Assembly: GCF_028765165.1 (NCBI RefSeq)
Contig: NZ_JARADB010000002.1
Span: forward strand, 1,671,146 to 1,735,145
Reading direction: 5' to 3'
Source of the DNA: Paenibacillus sp. MAHUQ-63
Lineage (GTDB): Bacteria; Bacillota; Bacilli; Paenibacillales; NBRC-103111
DNA length: 64,000 nucleotides
Shown in pieces: positions 28,675 to 37,337 of the stretch; within the stretch, counting starts at the first letter, position 1, and each line of letters starts with the position of its first letter. Below the pieces are notes generated by a model. The model ran no database searches. It was not told the origin of the DNA and saw only the letters and a program-made list of their open reading frames with translations. The position numbers and the translations under genes were made by a program.

Positions 28675-28712
28675 GATATTCTCTTATCTTTAAGCGGCGG
28701 GCACAGTAAAGA

Positions 28713-28748
28713 AAGAGCTAAGCTGTTTATACGGCTTGGCTCTTTTTT
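28713..28748 (+). terminator. Second terminator-like hairpin
   Basis: AAGAGC with AAGC pairs with GCTTGGCTCTT, followed by TTTT. No gene ends nearby, so it may mark a lost gene. Confidence 0.5.
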
Positions 28749-28799
28749 ACATCCATTTCCGCCACACAAGCTCCCACGTTGCACATCCATCGGCGAAAA

Positions 28800-28976
28800 G
28801 GAAATACAGTACGCTATTTCACCACGAACCACCTATTCTGCGAATGAAGAGGAAATACGATTCGTTATTACGCGGTTTTTCGCAGAAATTGAAGGAACAA
28901 CCGCGAAATAAGGTCTTACACTTCCGCATCCTCCACCAAAGCTCCCTCTTGAGGCTAAATAACGAACCGTATTTCC
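28800..28976. repeat. Intergenic repeat element with GGAAATAC modules
   Basis: Three related 19-20-mers are present: GGAAATACAGTACGCTATTT (28800), GGAAATACGATTCGTTATT (28851) and its near-perfect inverse AATAACGAACCGTATTTCC (28958-28976). The last two pair at 18 of 19 bases, and an inner CGCGGTT/AACCGCG pair lies between them. This resembles a mobile or REP-like palindromic intergenic unit. The short frames here have no gene-like features. Confidence 0.5.
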
Positions 28977-29008
28977 GTTAACTTGCTGGTGAGGAGGTGC
29001 GCCCGTAT

Positions 29009-29057
29009 ATTGAGCTGCACAAGCTGCACGCACAACATTGAGCTGCACAAGCTGCAC
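29009..29057. repeat. 21-bp tandem direct repeat (28-bp period)
   Basis: The 21-mer starting ATTGAGCTGCACAAGCTGCA occurs at 29009-29029 and 29037-29057 without mismatch; each copy also has the internal duplication AGCTGCACA/AGCTGCAC. No coding role is apparent. Confidence 0.7.
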
Positions 29058-29072
29058 AACTAGCCGCGCCGC

Positions 29073-29097
29073 AATAACTGGAAAAACTCCAGTTATT
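29073..29097. repeat. Perfect 10-bp stem-loop
   Basis: AATAACTGGA and TCCAGTTATT pair fully around AAAAC. There is no T-run, so it belongs to the intergenic repeat patch rather than to a terminator. The rest of the stretch to 29347 holds nothing recognisable. Confidence 0.6.
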
Positions 29098-29347
29098 CTA
29101 GTGTCCAGGCAGCCCGCGGGACGGTATAAAACGAAAGGCAGCATAACTAGACTGCCGGATAAATGAGGTATTCTTTGGATATATTTCATGAAAATACCTA
29201 GATGCAGGGGGAAACAAAGCTAAGCCACATCAGAGGTTCCAGTCAGCTAACATAAAACCTCGTTATTCCAAAGGGCAAATATCCGTATTCGGGATCAATT
29301 CTGTATATCCCCGCACGCCTTGGGTTACATCAGGGTGGTCGGCAGCT

Positions 29348-29877
29348 TTGACCGTATATGTATTCTGCATTTGGGACAGTTATCGGTGTGCAGTTGAGAT
29401 CAAAAAAAATCATCTTCTGTCTGAATTCGAAGATGCGCCTGTCACACCATCAGATATTAGCTTTTTCGACATTGTCACCCTTGACAAGAAAAATCCTTGG
29501 GTGGGAATGCTCTGGTCCGTTTTCTCACCTGGCTTAGGGCAATTATATGGCGGCAGTACAGTTGTTGGCACATTTGTTTTGGCTTGGTGGATAGTAATTT
29601 ACTATAAGGCTGTGGCAGTTCGTCCATGTACGGCTTTGCAATTTATCAGGCTTATGTATCGGTAACTGAATCCAATACTTTATTCGATATTGAACAAATA
29701 CGATTCCTGAGAGTGAGGGCTGAAAACATGGCGATCCATGATATGGAGAAGTTGGGCGTGCCGTCGCAGAATATCGTAGCATTGCCTTTGGAAAACCTGG
29801 ATTCACAAACCCATATCATTGACACGATTCATCGGGTGTTTTTTCGAGCCGTAAAAGTGAGGAAATTATCGAGGTAA
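29348..29877 (+). pseudogene. Frameshifted remnant of a small membrane protein
   Basis: Two frames form one broken gene. The first (to 29665) gives SFFDIVTLDKKNPWVGMLWS and a hydrophobic FSPGLGQLYGGSTVVGTFVL segment, a TM2-like layout. The second (from 29626) resumes with MYGFAIYQAYVSVTESN and an acidic, soluble tail ending VRKLSR. The join lies after YYK and has probably lost sequence. The family is not recognised beyond the TM2-like look. Confidence 0.5.
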
Positions 29878-29878
29878 C

Positions 29879-30037
29879 ATGTCAAGCCTCCCTTCAGGAG
29901 CAGCTGATTACAGTTTTGAAATCACGGAAGGCGGATGGGTTCGTGATTACGCACCAACGATCTTAGCTTTTGGTAGGAATGCCCATCGAAACGATATTTT
30001 TGGCGAATGTCTTCGTTCTATTTTTATGCTAGCATAG
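29879..30037 (+). other. Short orphan frame (52 residues), possibly a gene fragment
   Basis: ATG 29879 opens a frame with ADYSFEITEGGWVRDYAPTI, which looks protein-like, but there is no ribosome site and no recognisable family. It directly follows the frameshifted membrane protein remnant and may be part of the same decay. Confidence 0.25.
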
Positions 30038-30059
30038 AGAAAGCGGTTTAGCATTTATA

Positions 30060-30075
30060 CGTTTACTTGTAAACG
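30060..30075. promoter_or_regulatory. Palindrome upstream of the YesM-like kinase
   Basis: CGTTTAC-TT-GTAAACG is a perfect inverted repeat of LacI-operator type, about 120 bases before the kinase. No LacI gene is adjacent. Confidence 0.4.
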
Positions 30076-30196
30076 CTAATATAGCACCTTGATTAGGCAA
30101 AATGATCCGATGGCTAAAGCTCTTCGGCAGATCCCTGGTCAAAGGGGCTTCTTCGTTATTGAGGGGAAATCAACGTACAGACGGGTGGGGCCTCAA

Positions 30197-31906
30197 TTGA
30201 AATACAGATACGGACAATATGTCCCATTTTCTTATAAAATGATGATCCCATATCTGCTGCTAGTTATGCTGACTGATATCATCGTCGGATACTTCTCTTA
30301 CCGGACGGCTGTGATGTCCAGAACTGAACTGGTCCAATCCAATGTGAGCTGGGCCTTAAGGCAAATCCGTGACAATACCCACTATCAGCTGGCTGATTTA
30401 CAGGCTGTATCGGATTCGCTATTCAGTAGTCCGGCTTATCAGCATGATTTGCAGATCACCGGCGATGCTGCGCTGATGAATAACGTCATGATTCATAGCA
30501 TTGTGCCACTCATGGAAACACCGCTCAGAATGACTGCCCAAAAACAAAGAATCACCGTCTACGTTAAAAATCCCCTTATCAATGAGATCTATGGAGATTT
30601 AACATCGGAAATTAAAGATAAAAGCATCGCGATTCTTTCGATGTCCAGGCTGCAAAATGAAAAGTGGTACGGTGAGCTGGTCCTTCATGGAGAGGACAAT
30701 ACGTGGAGGCAAGTAGGCACTGATAAAAATCAGGGCAACATTTCTTTGCTTCGGAAGTTGATATCATTTACCGATTACCACACGGAGATCGGTTTTCTGC
30801 GGATTTCCGTCCCGATGAAGGAGCTGTTTCAGGCATTTACTTCATCTGGCTTAACCAGCGGCTCAATCATCGAAGTGGAGGATACGAGAGAAAGCCGGGT
30901 ACTGTTCACTAATCAAGAGAGCGGATTACCTCTGGATGAGACCCGTTATTTAACCGTGATCGAACAAATACCGGATACAAATTTATCACTTAAAGTCAAA
31001 GTTCCTATGTCGGTTTTGAACCAAGACGCCGGTCAAATCCGAACAATCACGTTGTTTGTCTGTGTTTTAAGCTTCATGGTAATGGCGGGGATGGCTATTC
31101 TGGTTGCCCGATACTCTGGGCGTAAAATGGTTCGCATTGTCTCGTTTGCACGCGCCATGCAGTCCGGCAATTTTGCCAGACGTATTCCGGTAAAAGGCAA
31201 CGATGAGTTTGGCCAAATTTCCGAAGCGTTCAATCAAATGGCGCAACATATTGACGAATTGATCCGCAAGGTGTATGTCCAAGGCATTGAAAAAAAAGAG
31301 GCGGAGCTTCAAGCACTCCAAGCGCAAATCAACCCGCACTTCTTATACAATACGTTATCGTCTATCAACAGCCTGGCGAAAATTGGCGAGACCGAGAAGC
31401 TGAGTGCGATGGTATCGGGGCTTGTCAAGTTTTACAGACTGACGCTCAATGACGGGAACATCATGATTACAATTGAGAATGAGATCAATCAGGTTCGAAG
31501 CTATTTGGACATTCAAGCAATTAAGTATGCCAATCGGTTTACCGTATTTTATGATATTGAGCCCGAAATCCAGCGCTGCTTAACGATTAAGCTGCTCGTG
31601 CAGCCCTTTGTAGAGAATGTTTTCAAGCATGCCTGGTTCGAGGAACGGATCCATATCCGGATTACCGGCAGGCGAGAAGGGAACCGCATTGTGCTTCAGA
31701 TCATTGATGACGGAGTCGGAATGACGACGAATCAACTGCAGCAGGCTTTCGACCGTAAAGAGGAGCCTGGCGGATATGGTATCCGCAATGTGAACGAACG
31801 GATTAAACTGCAGTATGGGGAGGAATACGGGGTGGAAATTTTCAGCCGTCACGGGATCGGAACGACAGTCCAGCTCAGTCTTCCCAATCAAGTAGCAGAC
31901 TATTAG
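30197..31906 (+). CDS. YesM-type sensor histidine kinase
   Basis: From TTG 30197 the protein is 569 residues. It has a transmembrane helix (MIPYLLLVMLTDIIVGYF), an extracellular sensor of about 230 residues, a second helix (TLFVCVLSFMVMAGMAILVA), HAMP (FARAMQSGNFARRIPVKGNDEFG), a His_kinase phosphorylation site QINPHFLYNTLSSI and a HATPase domain (PFVENVFKHAW, DDGVGM, GGYGIRNVNERIKLQYG). It phosphorylates the adjacent response regulator and probably senses a sugar outside. The start is uncertain: the frame extends to 30089, but only TTG 30197 has a weak G-rich site (GGTGGGG). Confidence 0.88.
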   Translation: MKYRYGQYVPFSYKMMIPYLLLVMLTDIIVGYFSYRTAVMSRTELVQSNVSWALRQIRDNTHYQLADLQAVSDSLFSSPAYQHDLQITGDAALMNNVMIHSIVPLMETPLRMTAQKQRITVYVKNPLINEIYGDLTSEIKDKSIAILSMSRLQNEKWYGELVLHGEDNTWRQVGTDKNQGNISLLRKLISFTDYHTEIGFLRISVPMKELFQAFTSSGLTSGSIIEVEDTRESRVLFTNQESGLPLDETRYLTVIEQIPDTNLSLKVKVPMSVLNQDAGQIRTITLFVCVLSFMVMAGMAILVARYSGRKMVRIVSFARAMQSGNFARRIPVKGNDEFGQISEAFNQMAQHIDELIRKVYVQGIEKKEAELQALQAQINPHFLYNTLSSINSLAKIGETEKLSAMVSGLVKFYRLTLNDGNIMITIENEINQVRSYLDIQAIKYANRFTVFYDIEPEIQRCLTIKLLVQPFVENVFKHAWFEERIHIRITGRREGNRIVLQIIDDGVGMTTNQLQQAFDRKEEPGGYGIRNVNERIKLQYGEEYGVEIFSRHGIGTTVQLSLPNQVADY

Positions 31907-31918
31907 AAGGGAGAGCCT

Positions 31919-32680
31919 ATGATGGCGTATCAAATCATGTTAGTCGATGACGAATCGGTTGATTTGGAGTGGCTTGCGCGAAGAATCCGCAACCGCTATG
32001 ACAAACTTGAAATTGCCGCGACGGTGAATAGCGGTTTCGCAGCCCTACAAGTTTTGCGGGAAAAATCGATAGATATTCTGCTGTCCGATATCCATATGCC
32101 CATTATGAGCGGGATTGAACTGGCTACGAAGGCGAAGGAGCTTCATCCGCATGTAAAAATCGTATTTATTAGCGGTCATGAGGATTTTGGCTATGCCAAA
32201 CAGGCTATTAAGCTGAACGCCGCCGCTTACCTCCTGAAACCGGTGGATGATCACGAACTGCATGAAACATTGCTTGAATTGGCGAATTCGCTGGAATCGC
32301 AGCTGCCTCCCGCCGATAAGGAGAAAGAGCGGGAGCAACAGGTGGCATCCAAACAGAACCGCAAAATCATTGATCTAATTACCGTTTATGTAAAAGATCA
32401 GATTGAGTCGAAAATTACGCTTAAGATGACAGCCGACCACTTCGGATTTTCTCCTAATTATTTGGGCCAGTTGTTTAAGGAAGAAACAGGGGAACATTTC
32501 AGTGATTTCTTAGTCCGTGTCCGTATGCAGAAAGCCTGCGAGCTTCTGCTTGATCCAAGATGGAAGGTTTATGAGATCGCGGATCGGATCGGCTATAAAA
32601 ATATTTTATATTTTAACCGGCAGTTCAAGCAACATTTCAATATGACACCGGGCGAATACCGCAAAGCCAATCATGTTTGA
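31919..32680 (+). CDS. YesN-type response regulator (receiver + AraC HTH), short form
   Basis: The 253-residue protein has a receiver domain (MLVDDES; phospho-acceptor Asp in LLSDIHMPIMSG; Lys in LLKPVDD) followed closely by an AraC double HTH (KMTADHFGFSPNYLGQLFKE; YEIADRIGYKNILYFNRQFKQHFNMTPGEYR). It lacks the long middle region of full YesN proteins (about 500 residues). It starts 12 bases after the kinase gene with AAGGGAGAG and should activate the downstream importer. Confidence 0.93.
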   Translation: MMAYQIMLVDDESVDLEWLARRIRNRYDKLEIAATVNSGFAALQVLREKSIDILLSDIHMPIMSGIELATKAKELHPHVKIVFISGHEDFGYAKQAIKLNAAAYLLKPVDDHELHETLLELANSLESQLPPADKEKEREQQVASKQNRKIIDLITVYVKDQIESKITLKMTADHFGFSPNYLGQLFKEETGEHFSDFLVRVRMQKACELLLDPRWKVYEIADRIGYKNILYFNRQFKQHFNMTPGEYRKANHV

Positions 32681-32791
32681 GAGCTTCAAACCGTTGAATA
32701 TGTATCATATTTCGTTGCTCAGCCCCATATTGGAAGCGTTGTCATTCATTTATGCTAAAGATAGAACAATCAAGAAAAGGTTGTGAATGGC

Positions 32792-33769
32792 ATGAATCCT
32801 ATAGCACCGGCAAAAATGGAAAAATCAAATGAGAAGAGGGCCGTGTCGAAATCCCTGTCGCGCAGACTCTCCGCCCAGTGGCAAATTCAGTCGATGATCT
32901 TACCCGGTATTCTGCTGATCTTCTTGTTCAGCTATATTCCCATGTGGGGAATATCCATAGCGTTCAAAGAGTACGACATCTTCCAAGGGGTATCCGGCAG
33001 TCCATGGGTGGGGTTTAAACAGTTTCAGCTATTTTTTCAATCCCCTGATTTCCTAATGATTATGAAAAATACAATCGTCATCGCGCTGTTAAAGCTTATT
33101 TTCATCTTTCCAGCTCCGATTATTCTGGCCCTAATGCTAAATGAAGTGAAGCATGCGGTTTATAAGAAAACCGTGCAAACCCTGACCTACCTTCCGCATT
33201 TCATCTCATGGGTAATCGTGTCGGGTCTTGTATTCTCCATACTTGCAGTTGACGGAGGGAGCCTAAATCTGCTGCTTCAGAAGCTGAAGCTCGTTGATCA
33301 GCCGGTTAACTGGCTCTCACTTCCTCAGTACTTCTACACGATATTAATCTCAGCCGGCGTGTGGAAGGAAATCGGGTTCAGTTCCATCGTTTACTTGGCT
33401 GCCATCGTCGGTGTGAATCCACATCTTTACGAAGCAGCTGCTATGGATGGAGCCAGTAGATTCAAGCAAATTTATCTGGTTACACTGCCAAGCATCGCTC
33501 CGGTCATCATCATCTTTTTTATTCTGCATATCGGCAATTTGTTGAATGCCGGGTTTGAGGATATTTTGGCGATCACGAACGGCGGGAAAAACATCATTTT
33601 GCGCGAGGTTTCTGAAGTTATCGATACCTACGTCTACAATGTCGGCGTCAACCAGCAGAGATACTCGTTCGCTACTGCAGCGGGGCTGTTTAAAGCGGTT
33701 ATCAATGTGCTGCTCCTATGGGGCGCCAATTCAATCGCCAGAAGAACAGGAGGCTCGTCGCTTTGGTAA
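32792..33769 (+). CDS. Polysaccharide/oligosaccharide ABC permease (LplB-like)
   Basis: The 325-residue permease has membrane segments beginning MILPGILLIFLFSYIPMWGISIAFKEY, a strong LplB-type signature, and the docking loop YEAAAMDGASRFKQIYLVTLPSI. ATG 32792 has AAAAGG upstream; the ORF can also begin at GTG 32783. No ATPase gene accompanies it. Confidence 0.92.
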   Translation: MNPIAPAKMEKSNEKRAVSKSLSRRLSAQWQIQSMILPGILLIFLFSYIPMWGISIAFKEYDIFQGVSGSPWVGFKQFQLFFQSPDFLMIMKNTIVIALLKLIFIFPAPIILALMLNEVKHAVYKKTVQTLTYLPHFISWVIVSGLVFSILAVDGGSLNLLLQKLKLVDQPVNWLSLPQYFYTILISAGVWKEIGFSSIVYLAAIVGVNPHLYEAAAMDGASRFKQIYLVTLPSIAPVIIIFFILHIGNLLNAGFEDILAITNGGKNIILREVSEVIDTYVYNVGVNQQRYSFATAAGLFKAVINVLLLWGANSIARRTGGSSLW

Positions 33770-33803
33770 AGCACATCGCATTCACGGCATGGGAGGAAAA
33801 GAA

Positions 33804-34700
33804 ATGAAGCTTTCTCTCGAAGATCGATTGCTCCACACATTCGTATACATCGTGTTATTTATACTTTCTTTATTATCGCTATACCCTTTCTGGAATGCAC
33901 TGGTCGTATCACTGAATTCAGGTACGGATACCTCCTTAGGCGGATTGACCCTATGGCCGAGAGACATGACGCTGGACAATTATCACGTGATTCTAAGCGA
34001 TCCACGTTTTTTTAAAGCTTTAGGGATTTCAACGTTACGGACAATTTGCGGGACGATTGCCTCAATCTTTTTCACGGCGCTCCTGGCTTACGGGCTATCC
34101 AGAAAAGAAACGATGGGGCGCAAATTTTATATGATCATGGCCGTCTTTACGATGTATTTTTCCGGCGGCTTGATTCCAACCTATTTGTGGTTACGCGAGC
34201 TCGGTCTTTTCAATAATTTTTGGGTGTTGTTCATCCCTTGGACCATCAGCGTTTGGAATATGATCGTGTTCCGCACGTTTTTCCAAGAGCTGCCGGTGGA
34301 ACTGGAGGAATCGGCTAAGCTCGACGGCTGCGGTCATTATGGTTTATTTTTTCGAATCGTTCTACGACTATCGGGTCCTGTCATTGCCACTTTGTCGCTC
34401 TTTCAAGCCGTCTTTTTCTGGAACGAGTGGTTTGCATCCGGAATTTATATTAACGATTCGAATCTGCTGCCGGTTCAAAATTACTTGATGAACATGATCA
34501 ATTCGAATTCCGCCCAGGAAATGATCAGCCAGCTTAGCGGCGTATCCGGTAGCGTTGGCGATATGGTGACCCGATCGATTACACCGAAATCGCTGCAAAT
34601 GACCGCTTTAATGGTCGTCAGTCTGCCGATTATTCTGGTTTATCCGTTTGTTCAAAAGTTTTTCGTGAAAGGCGTTATGGTCGGTTCGCTCAAAGAATAA
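33804..34700 (+). CDS. Polysaccharide/oligosaccharide ABC permease (LplC/YtcP-like)
   Basis: The 298-residue permease starts at ATG 33804, seven bases after GGGAGG. The open frame reaches back to 33546 but only as an overprint of the upstream gene. It has six membrane segments (LLHTFVYIVLFILSLLSLYPFWNALVVSL first), docking loop LEESAKLDGCGHYGLFFRIVLRLSGP and the typical end FVKGVMVGSLKE. Confidence 0.93.
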   Translation: MKLSLEDRLLHTFVYIVLFILSLLSLYPFWNALVVSLNSGTDTSLGGLTLWPRDMTLDNYHVILSDPRFFKALGISTLRTICGTIASIFFTALLAYGLSRKETMGRKFYMIMAVFTMYFSGGLIPTYLWLRELGLFNNFWVLFIPWTISVWNMIVFRTFFQELPVELEESAKLDGCGHYGLFFRIVLRLSGPVIATLSLFQAVFFWNEWFASGIYINDSNLLPVQNYLMNMINSNSAQEMISQLSGVSGSVGDMVTRSITPKSLQMTALMVVSLPIILVYPFVQKFFVKGVMVGSLKE

Positions 34701-34760
34701 GCGCATTTACAGGCATGGCCTTTAAATGATATCAATGACGGTCTGAAAGGGGTATCAACC

Positions 34761-36428
34761 ATGATAGGGATAAGAAAGCTAGCCGTACTGCTTACCGGGG
34801 TTGTCGCTTCAAGTCTTCTACTGTCCGCATGCAGCAAGGAAGAACCGGCTCAAGCACCGGCCGCCTCTGCGAATGCGGCAGATAGTAACCCGTCTGCAGC
34901 TGTCGCGAAGTTTGGGGAACAGCCACTTGCGTACAGTTTTTACTCCAACTATGATTTTGCATCGCCGATCGGTTATGGCAACGACGTAACGACGAAGTGG
35001 CTGAAGGAGAACAAAAAACTGAATCTCATTGAAATCGGATCGAACGGTAACGCCAAACAGAAGTTCGGAGCGATGGTCGCTTCGAACGATCTTCCGGATG
35101 TCATTATGCTGGATCGAGGCTCATCGGAGTATACGACGATGCAGAAAAACGGCATGTTAGTCCCGCTTGACGATTATTACAAGAAATATCCTGTCCTGCA
35201 GAAGCTGGTGGATCCGCAGACCTACAATATGCTGAAGGCGGAAGACGGCCACATCTATGTCATTCCGAACTGGTTTGACAGCGCTCAGAATGAATATAAA
35301 TATTCGAATACCGGGTGGACCGTGAATCGGAAGATATATGCCGAACTCGGAAAGCCTGAGTTGAAGACGTATGACGACTTGTACAATTACTTGAAGCAAG
35401 TTAAAGCGAAATACCCGGACGTGGTGCCCCTTGAACCTGGCATGACACTAAGTGGGATCAACATGCTATATAAATTGCTTTATGCCGGTTTCGGGGATAA
35501 CCGGACGATTTGGAACATTGGCGATGTCCCCTCCTTCCCGAACATGATAACCAGTACGTTGGAACCCATTTTTAACGATCCTGCTTATAAGGATGCGTAT
35601 AAGTTTTTGAACAAGCTCTATAAAGAAGGACTCGTTACGCAGGATATGTTTACGCAGAAGCTTGAACAAGTGCAAGAGAAGCTGAATACGGGACGGATTG
35701 CCGTAACCGGTTTTTCAAACATTACAGGTCAAGGTAATAACGCGAATGCCATTTTACAAGCGAAGGACCCTAATGCGGGCTATGATTTCATACCTTTCCT
35801 ATATAACAAGGGCGTTGATCCGAAAACAGTAAATCCGCACACGTATGGAACGCTGGGCTGGAATGTGAATGTGATCACGAAAAAGGCCAAAAATCCGGAA
35901 CAAATATTCCAATTTTATGATTGGTGGGCAGGGGAAGACGGGCAGCGTATCAATGCCTTCGGTCCTCCGGGACTTTTGTACGACAAGGTGGATGAGAACG
36001 GGGCGCCGATTGACAACGAAAAAGCGAAAACGATATCTCCACAGGAAAAGGCAAACTTAAAGTTTGGTCTTTTTAATCCGGAAGGCTCTTGGTTGTTCTA
36101 TAAAATCGGACATTTCAAAAATGCACAAAATCCCAACGCGGTGAATTGGGGGAATGCCGCCAGCGAGTTTTTCGGTTCCTTTGCCAAGCTTAATGCCGAT
36201 CAATTCAATAACATGTCGCTCGACCCTAAGTCTGACATCGGGATCAAAGAGCAGCAAATCAAGCAATTATGGTACGAAGCTAATGCCAAAATGGTGTTTG
36301 CCAAAACCGACGAAGAGCTCGAAGCGGTTTATAAAAAGCTGCAAGCGGATGTCACGAAGGCCGGCTATGAGACTGTGCTGGCGGAAAAAACAAAAATTTG
36401 GAAATCGAATCTCGACAAAATGAAATAA
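34761..36428 (+). CDS. Extracellular substrate-binding lipoprotein (LplA/YtcQ-like)
   Basis: The 555-residue lipoprotein has a signal peptide ending in SSLLLSAC followed by an Ala/Pro-rich linker. The long family 1 body has GTYDFASPIGYGNDVTTKWL-like substrate residues, DVIMLDRGSSEY and late LYDKVDENGAPIDNEKAK, as in LplA proteins that bind complex oligosaccharides. GAAAGGGG precedes the ATG. A hairpin closes the transcript 28 bases after the stop. Confidence 0.92.
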   Translation: MIGIRKLAVLLTGVVASSLLLSACSKEEPAQAPAASANAADSNPSAAVAKFGEQPLAYSFYSNYDFASPIGYGNDVTTKWLKENKKLNLIEIGSNGNAKQKFGAMVASNDLPDVIMLDRGSSEYTTMQKNGMLVPLDDYYKKYPVLQKLVDPQTYNMLKAEDGHIYVIPNWFDSAQNEYKYSNTGWTVNRKIYAELGKPELKTYDDLYNYLKQVKAKYPDVVPLEPGMTLSGINMLYKLLYAGFGDNRTIWNIGDVPSFPNMITSTLEPIFNDPAYKDAYKFLNKLYKEGLVTQDMFTQKLEQVQEKLNTGRIAVTGFSNITGQGNNANAILQAKDPNAGYDFIPFLYNKGVDPKTVNPHTYGTLGWNVNVITKKAKNPEQIFQFYDWWAGEDGQRINAFGPPGLLYDKVDENGAPIDNEKAKTISPQEKANLKFGLFNPEGSWLFYKIGHFKNAQNPNAVNWGNAASEFFGSFAKLNADQFNNMSLDPKSDIGIKEQQIKQLWYEANAKMVFAKTDEELEAVYKKLQADVTKAGYETVLAEKTKIWKSNLDKMK

Positions 36429-36456
36429 CTAAAAATGAAATAAATAGCGTTAGTTC

Positions 36457-36499
36457 AAACAAGGGACAGATCGCCACGGCAGGCGGTTGTCCCTTGTTT
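36457..36499 (+). terminator. Hairpin at the end of the LplABC-type operon
   Basis: AAACAAGGGACA (36457) pairs perfectly with TGTCCCTTGTTT (36488-36499). There is no full T-run (TTTCATTCC follows), and it overlaps the apparent 5' end of the next SDR frame. Confidence 0.65.
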
Positions 36500-37297
36500 C
36501 ATTCCACTCCAAAAGAGGGGCTAACATTCGCCGGCAAAACGGCGGTGGTGACTGGAGCTGGCTCGGGAATCGGCCGGGCGTCCGCGTTGAAGCTTGCGCG
36601 CGCCGGAGCGAACATCTGCCTGCTTGATCTAATGGACGAGCGGACTAAGGACGTCGAGGAAGAGATTCGCGGCATAGGCATGGAAGTTGAGTGTTATGAC
36701 GTTGACGTTTCTGATCCGGGTAGAATGGAGCATGCCATTCGCGCCGTATCAGAGCGCTTTGGCAGCATTGATATCGTATTTGCCAATGCCGGAATCAACG
36801 GCACGCTCGCTCCGATCGAGGACTTAACGCCTGAGGCGTGGGACGAGACGTTGGGGGTCAACTTGAGGGGGACTTTTTTAACGGTTAAGTACGCCGTTCC
36901 TTATATGAAAGAGAAGGGAGGCTGTATCATTGTGACGAGCTCGATTAATGGAAGCCGTAAGTTCTCTGGCTTCGGCATGTCAGCCTATAGTTCCTCGAAA
37001 GCCGGGCAAGTAGCCTTCACCAAGATGGCCGCACTGGAGTTGACCCGTTACCGGATCCGCGTCAACGCCATTTGCCCGGGGCGAATTGAGACAAATATCG
37101 GAGAGAACACAATGCGAACTAAAGAGGCTGATAAAATCAGAATACCGGTCGAATACCCGGAAGGTTCGGAACCCCTTGAACACGGGCCAGGGCGGCCCGA
37201 GCAAGTGGCTGATCTAGTCATGTTCCTTGCTTCCGACCAGTCCAGTCATATTACTGGCACTGAGATTTACATCGACGGGGCAGAAACCTTACTTTAG
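36494..37297 (+). CDS. Short-chain dehydrogenase/reductase with unclear start
   Basis: A classical SDR body is present: VVTGAGSGIGRASALKLARAG, ANAGINGT, VTSSINGS, AYSSSKAGQ and DGAETLL. All catalytic residues are intact, so an NAD(P)-linked sugar or polyol dehydrogenase is likely. The 5' end is odd: the homologous region begins at about 36521 (LTFAGKTAVV) but has no ATG, GTG or TTG there. The nearest in-frame start is TTG 36494, inside the operon hairpin and without a good ribosome site; TTG 36398 lies in the upstream gene. GAGGGG at 36515-36520 stands where a ribosome site for a lost start (ACA at 36524) would be. Confidence 0.75.
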   Translation: MFHSTPKEGLTFAGKTAVVTGAGSGIGRASALKLARAGANICLLDLMDERTKDVEEEIRGIGMEVECYDVDVSDPGRMEHAIRAVSERFGSIDIVFANAGINGTLAPIEDLTPEAWDETLGVNLRGTFLTVKYAVPYMKEKGGCIIVTSSINGSRKFSGFGMSAYSSSKAGQVAFTKMAALELTRYRIRVNAICPGRIETNIGENTMRTKEADKIRIPVEYPEGSEPLEHGPGRPEQVADLVMFLASDQSSHITGTEIYIDGAETLL

Positions 37298-37337
37298 AAA
37301 GACTCCTATTAATTCGGAACCGGATTCACCTGGTTCA

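Noticed and set aside
28639..28911. 90-codon rightward frame
   Set aside because: It contains two terminator hairpins and repeat modules, so coding is unlikely.
29009..29057. Two spaced repeats considered as a CRISPR
   Set aside because: Only two copies with a 7-base gap between them, no cas genes; it is a tandem duplication.
28833..29189. 118-codon leftward frame across the repeat patch
   Set aside because: It runs through palindromic and direct repeats, lacks a ribosome site and its product is low in order-like features.
33546..33803. Upstream extension of the LplC-like permease
   Set aside because: It overprints the preceding permease gene, and the real start at 33804 has a strong ribosome site.
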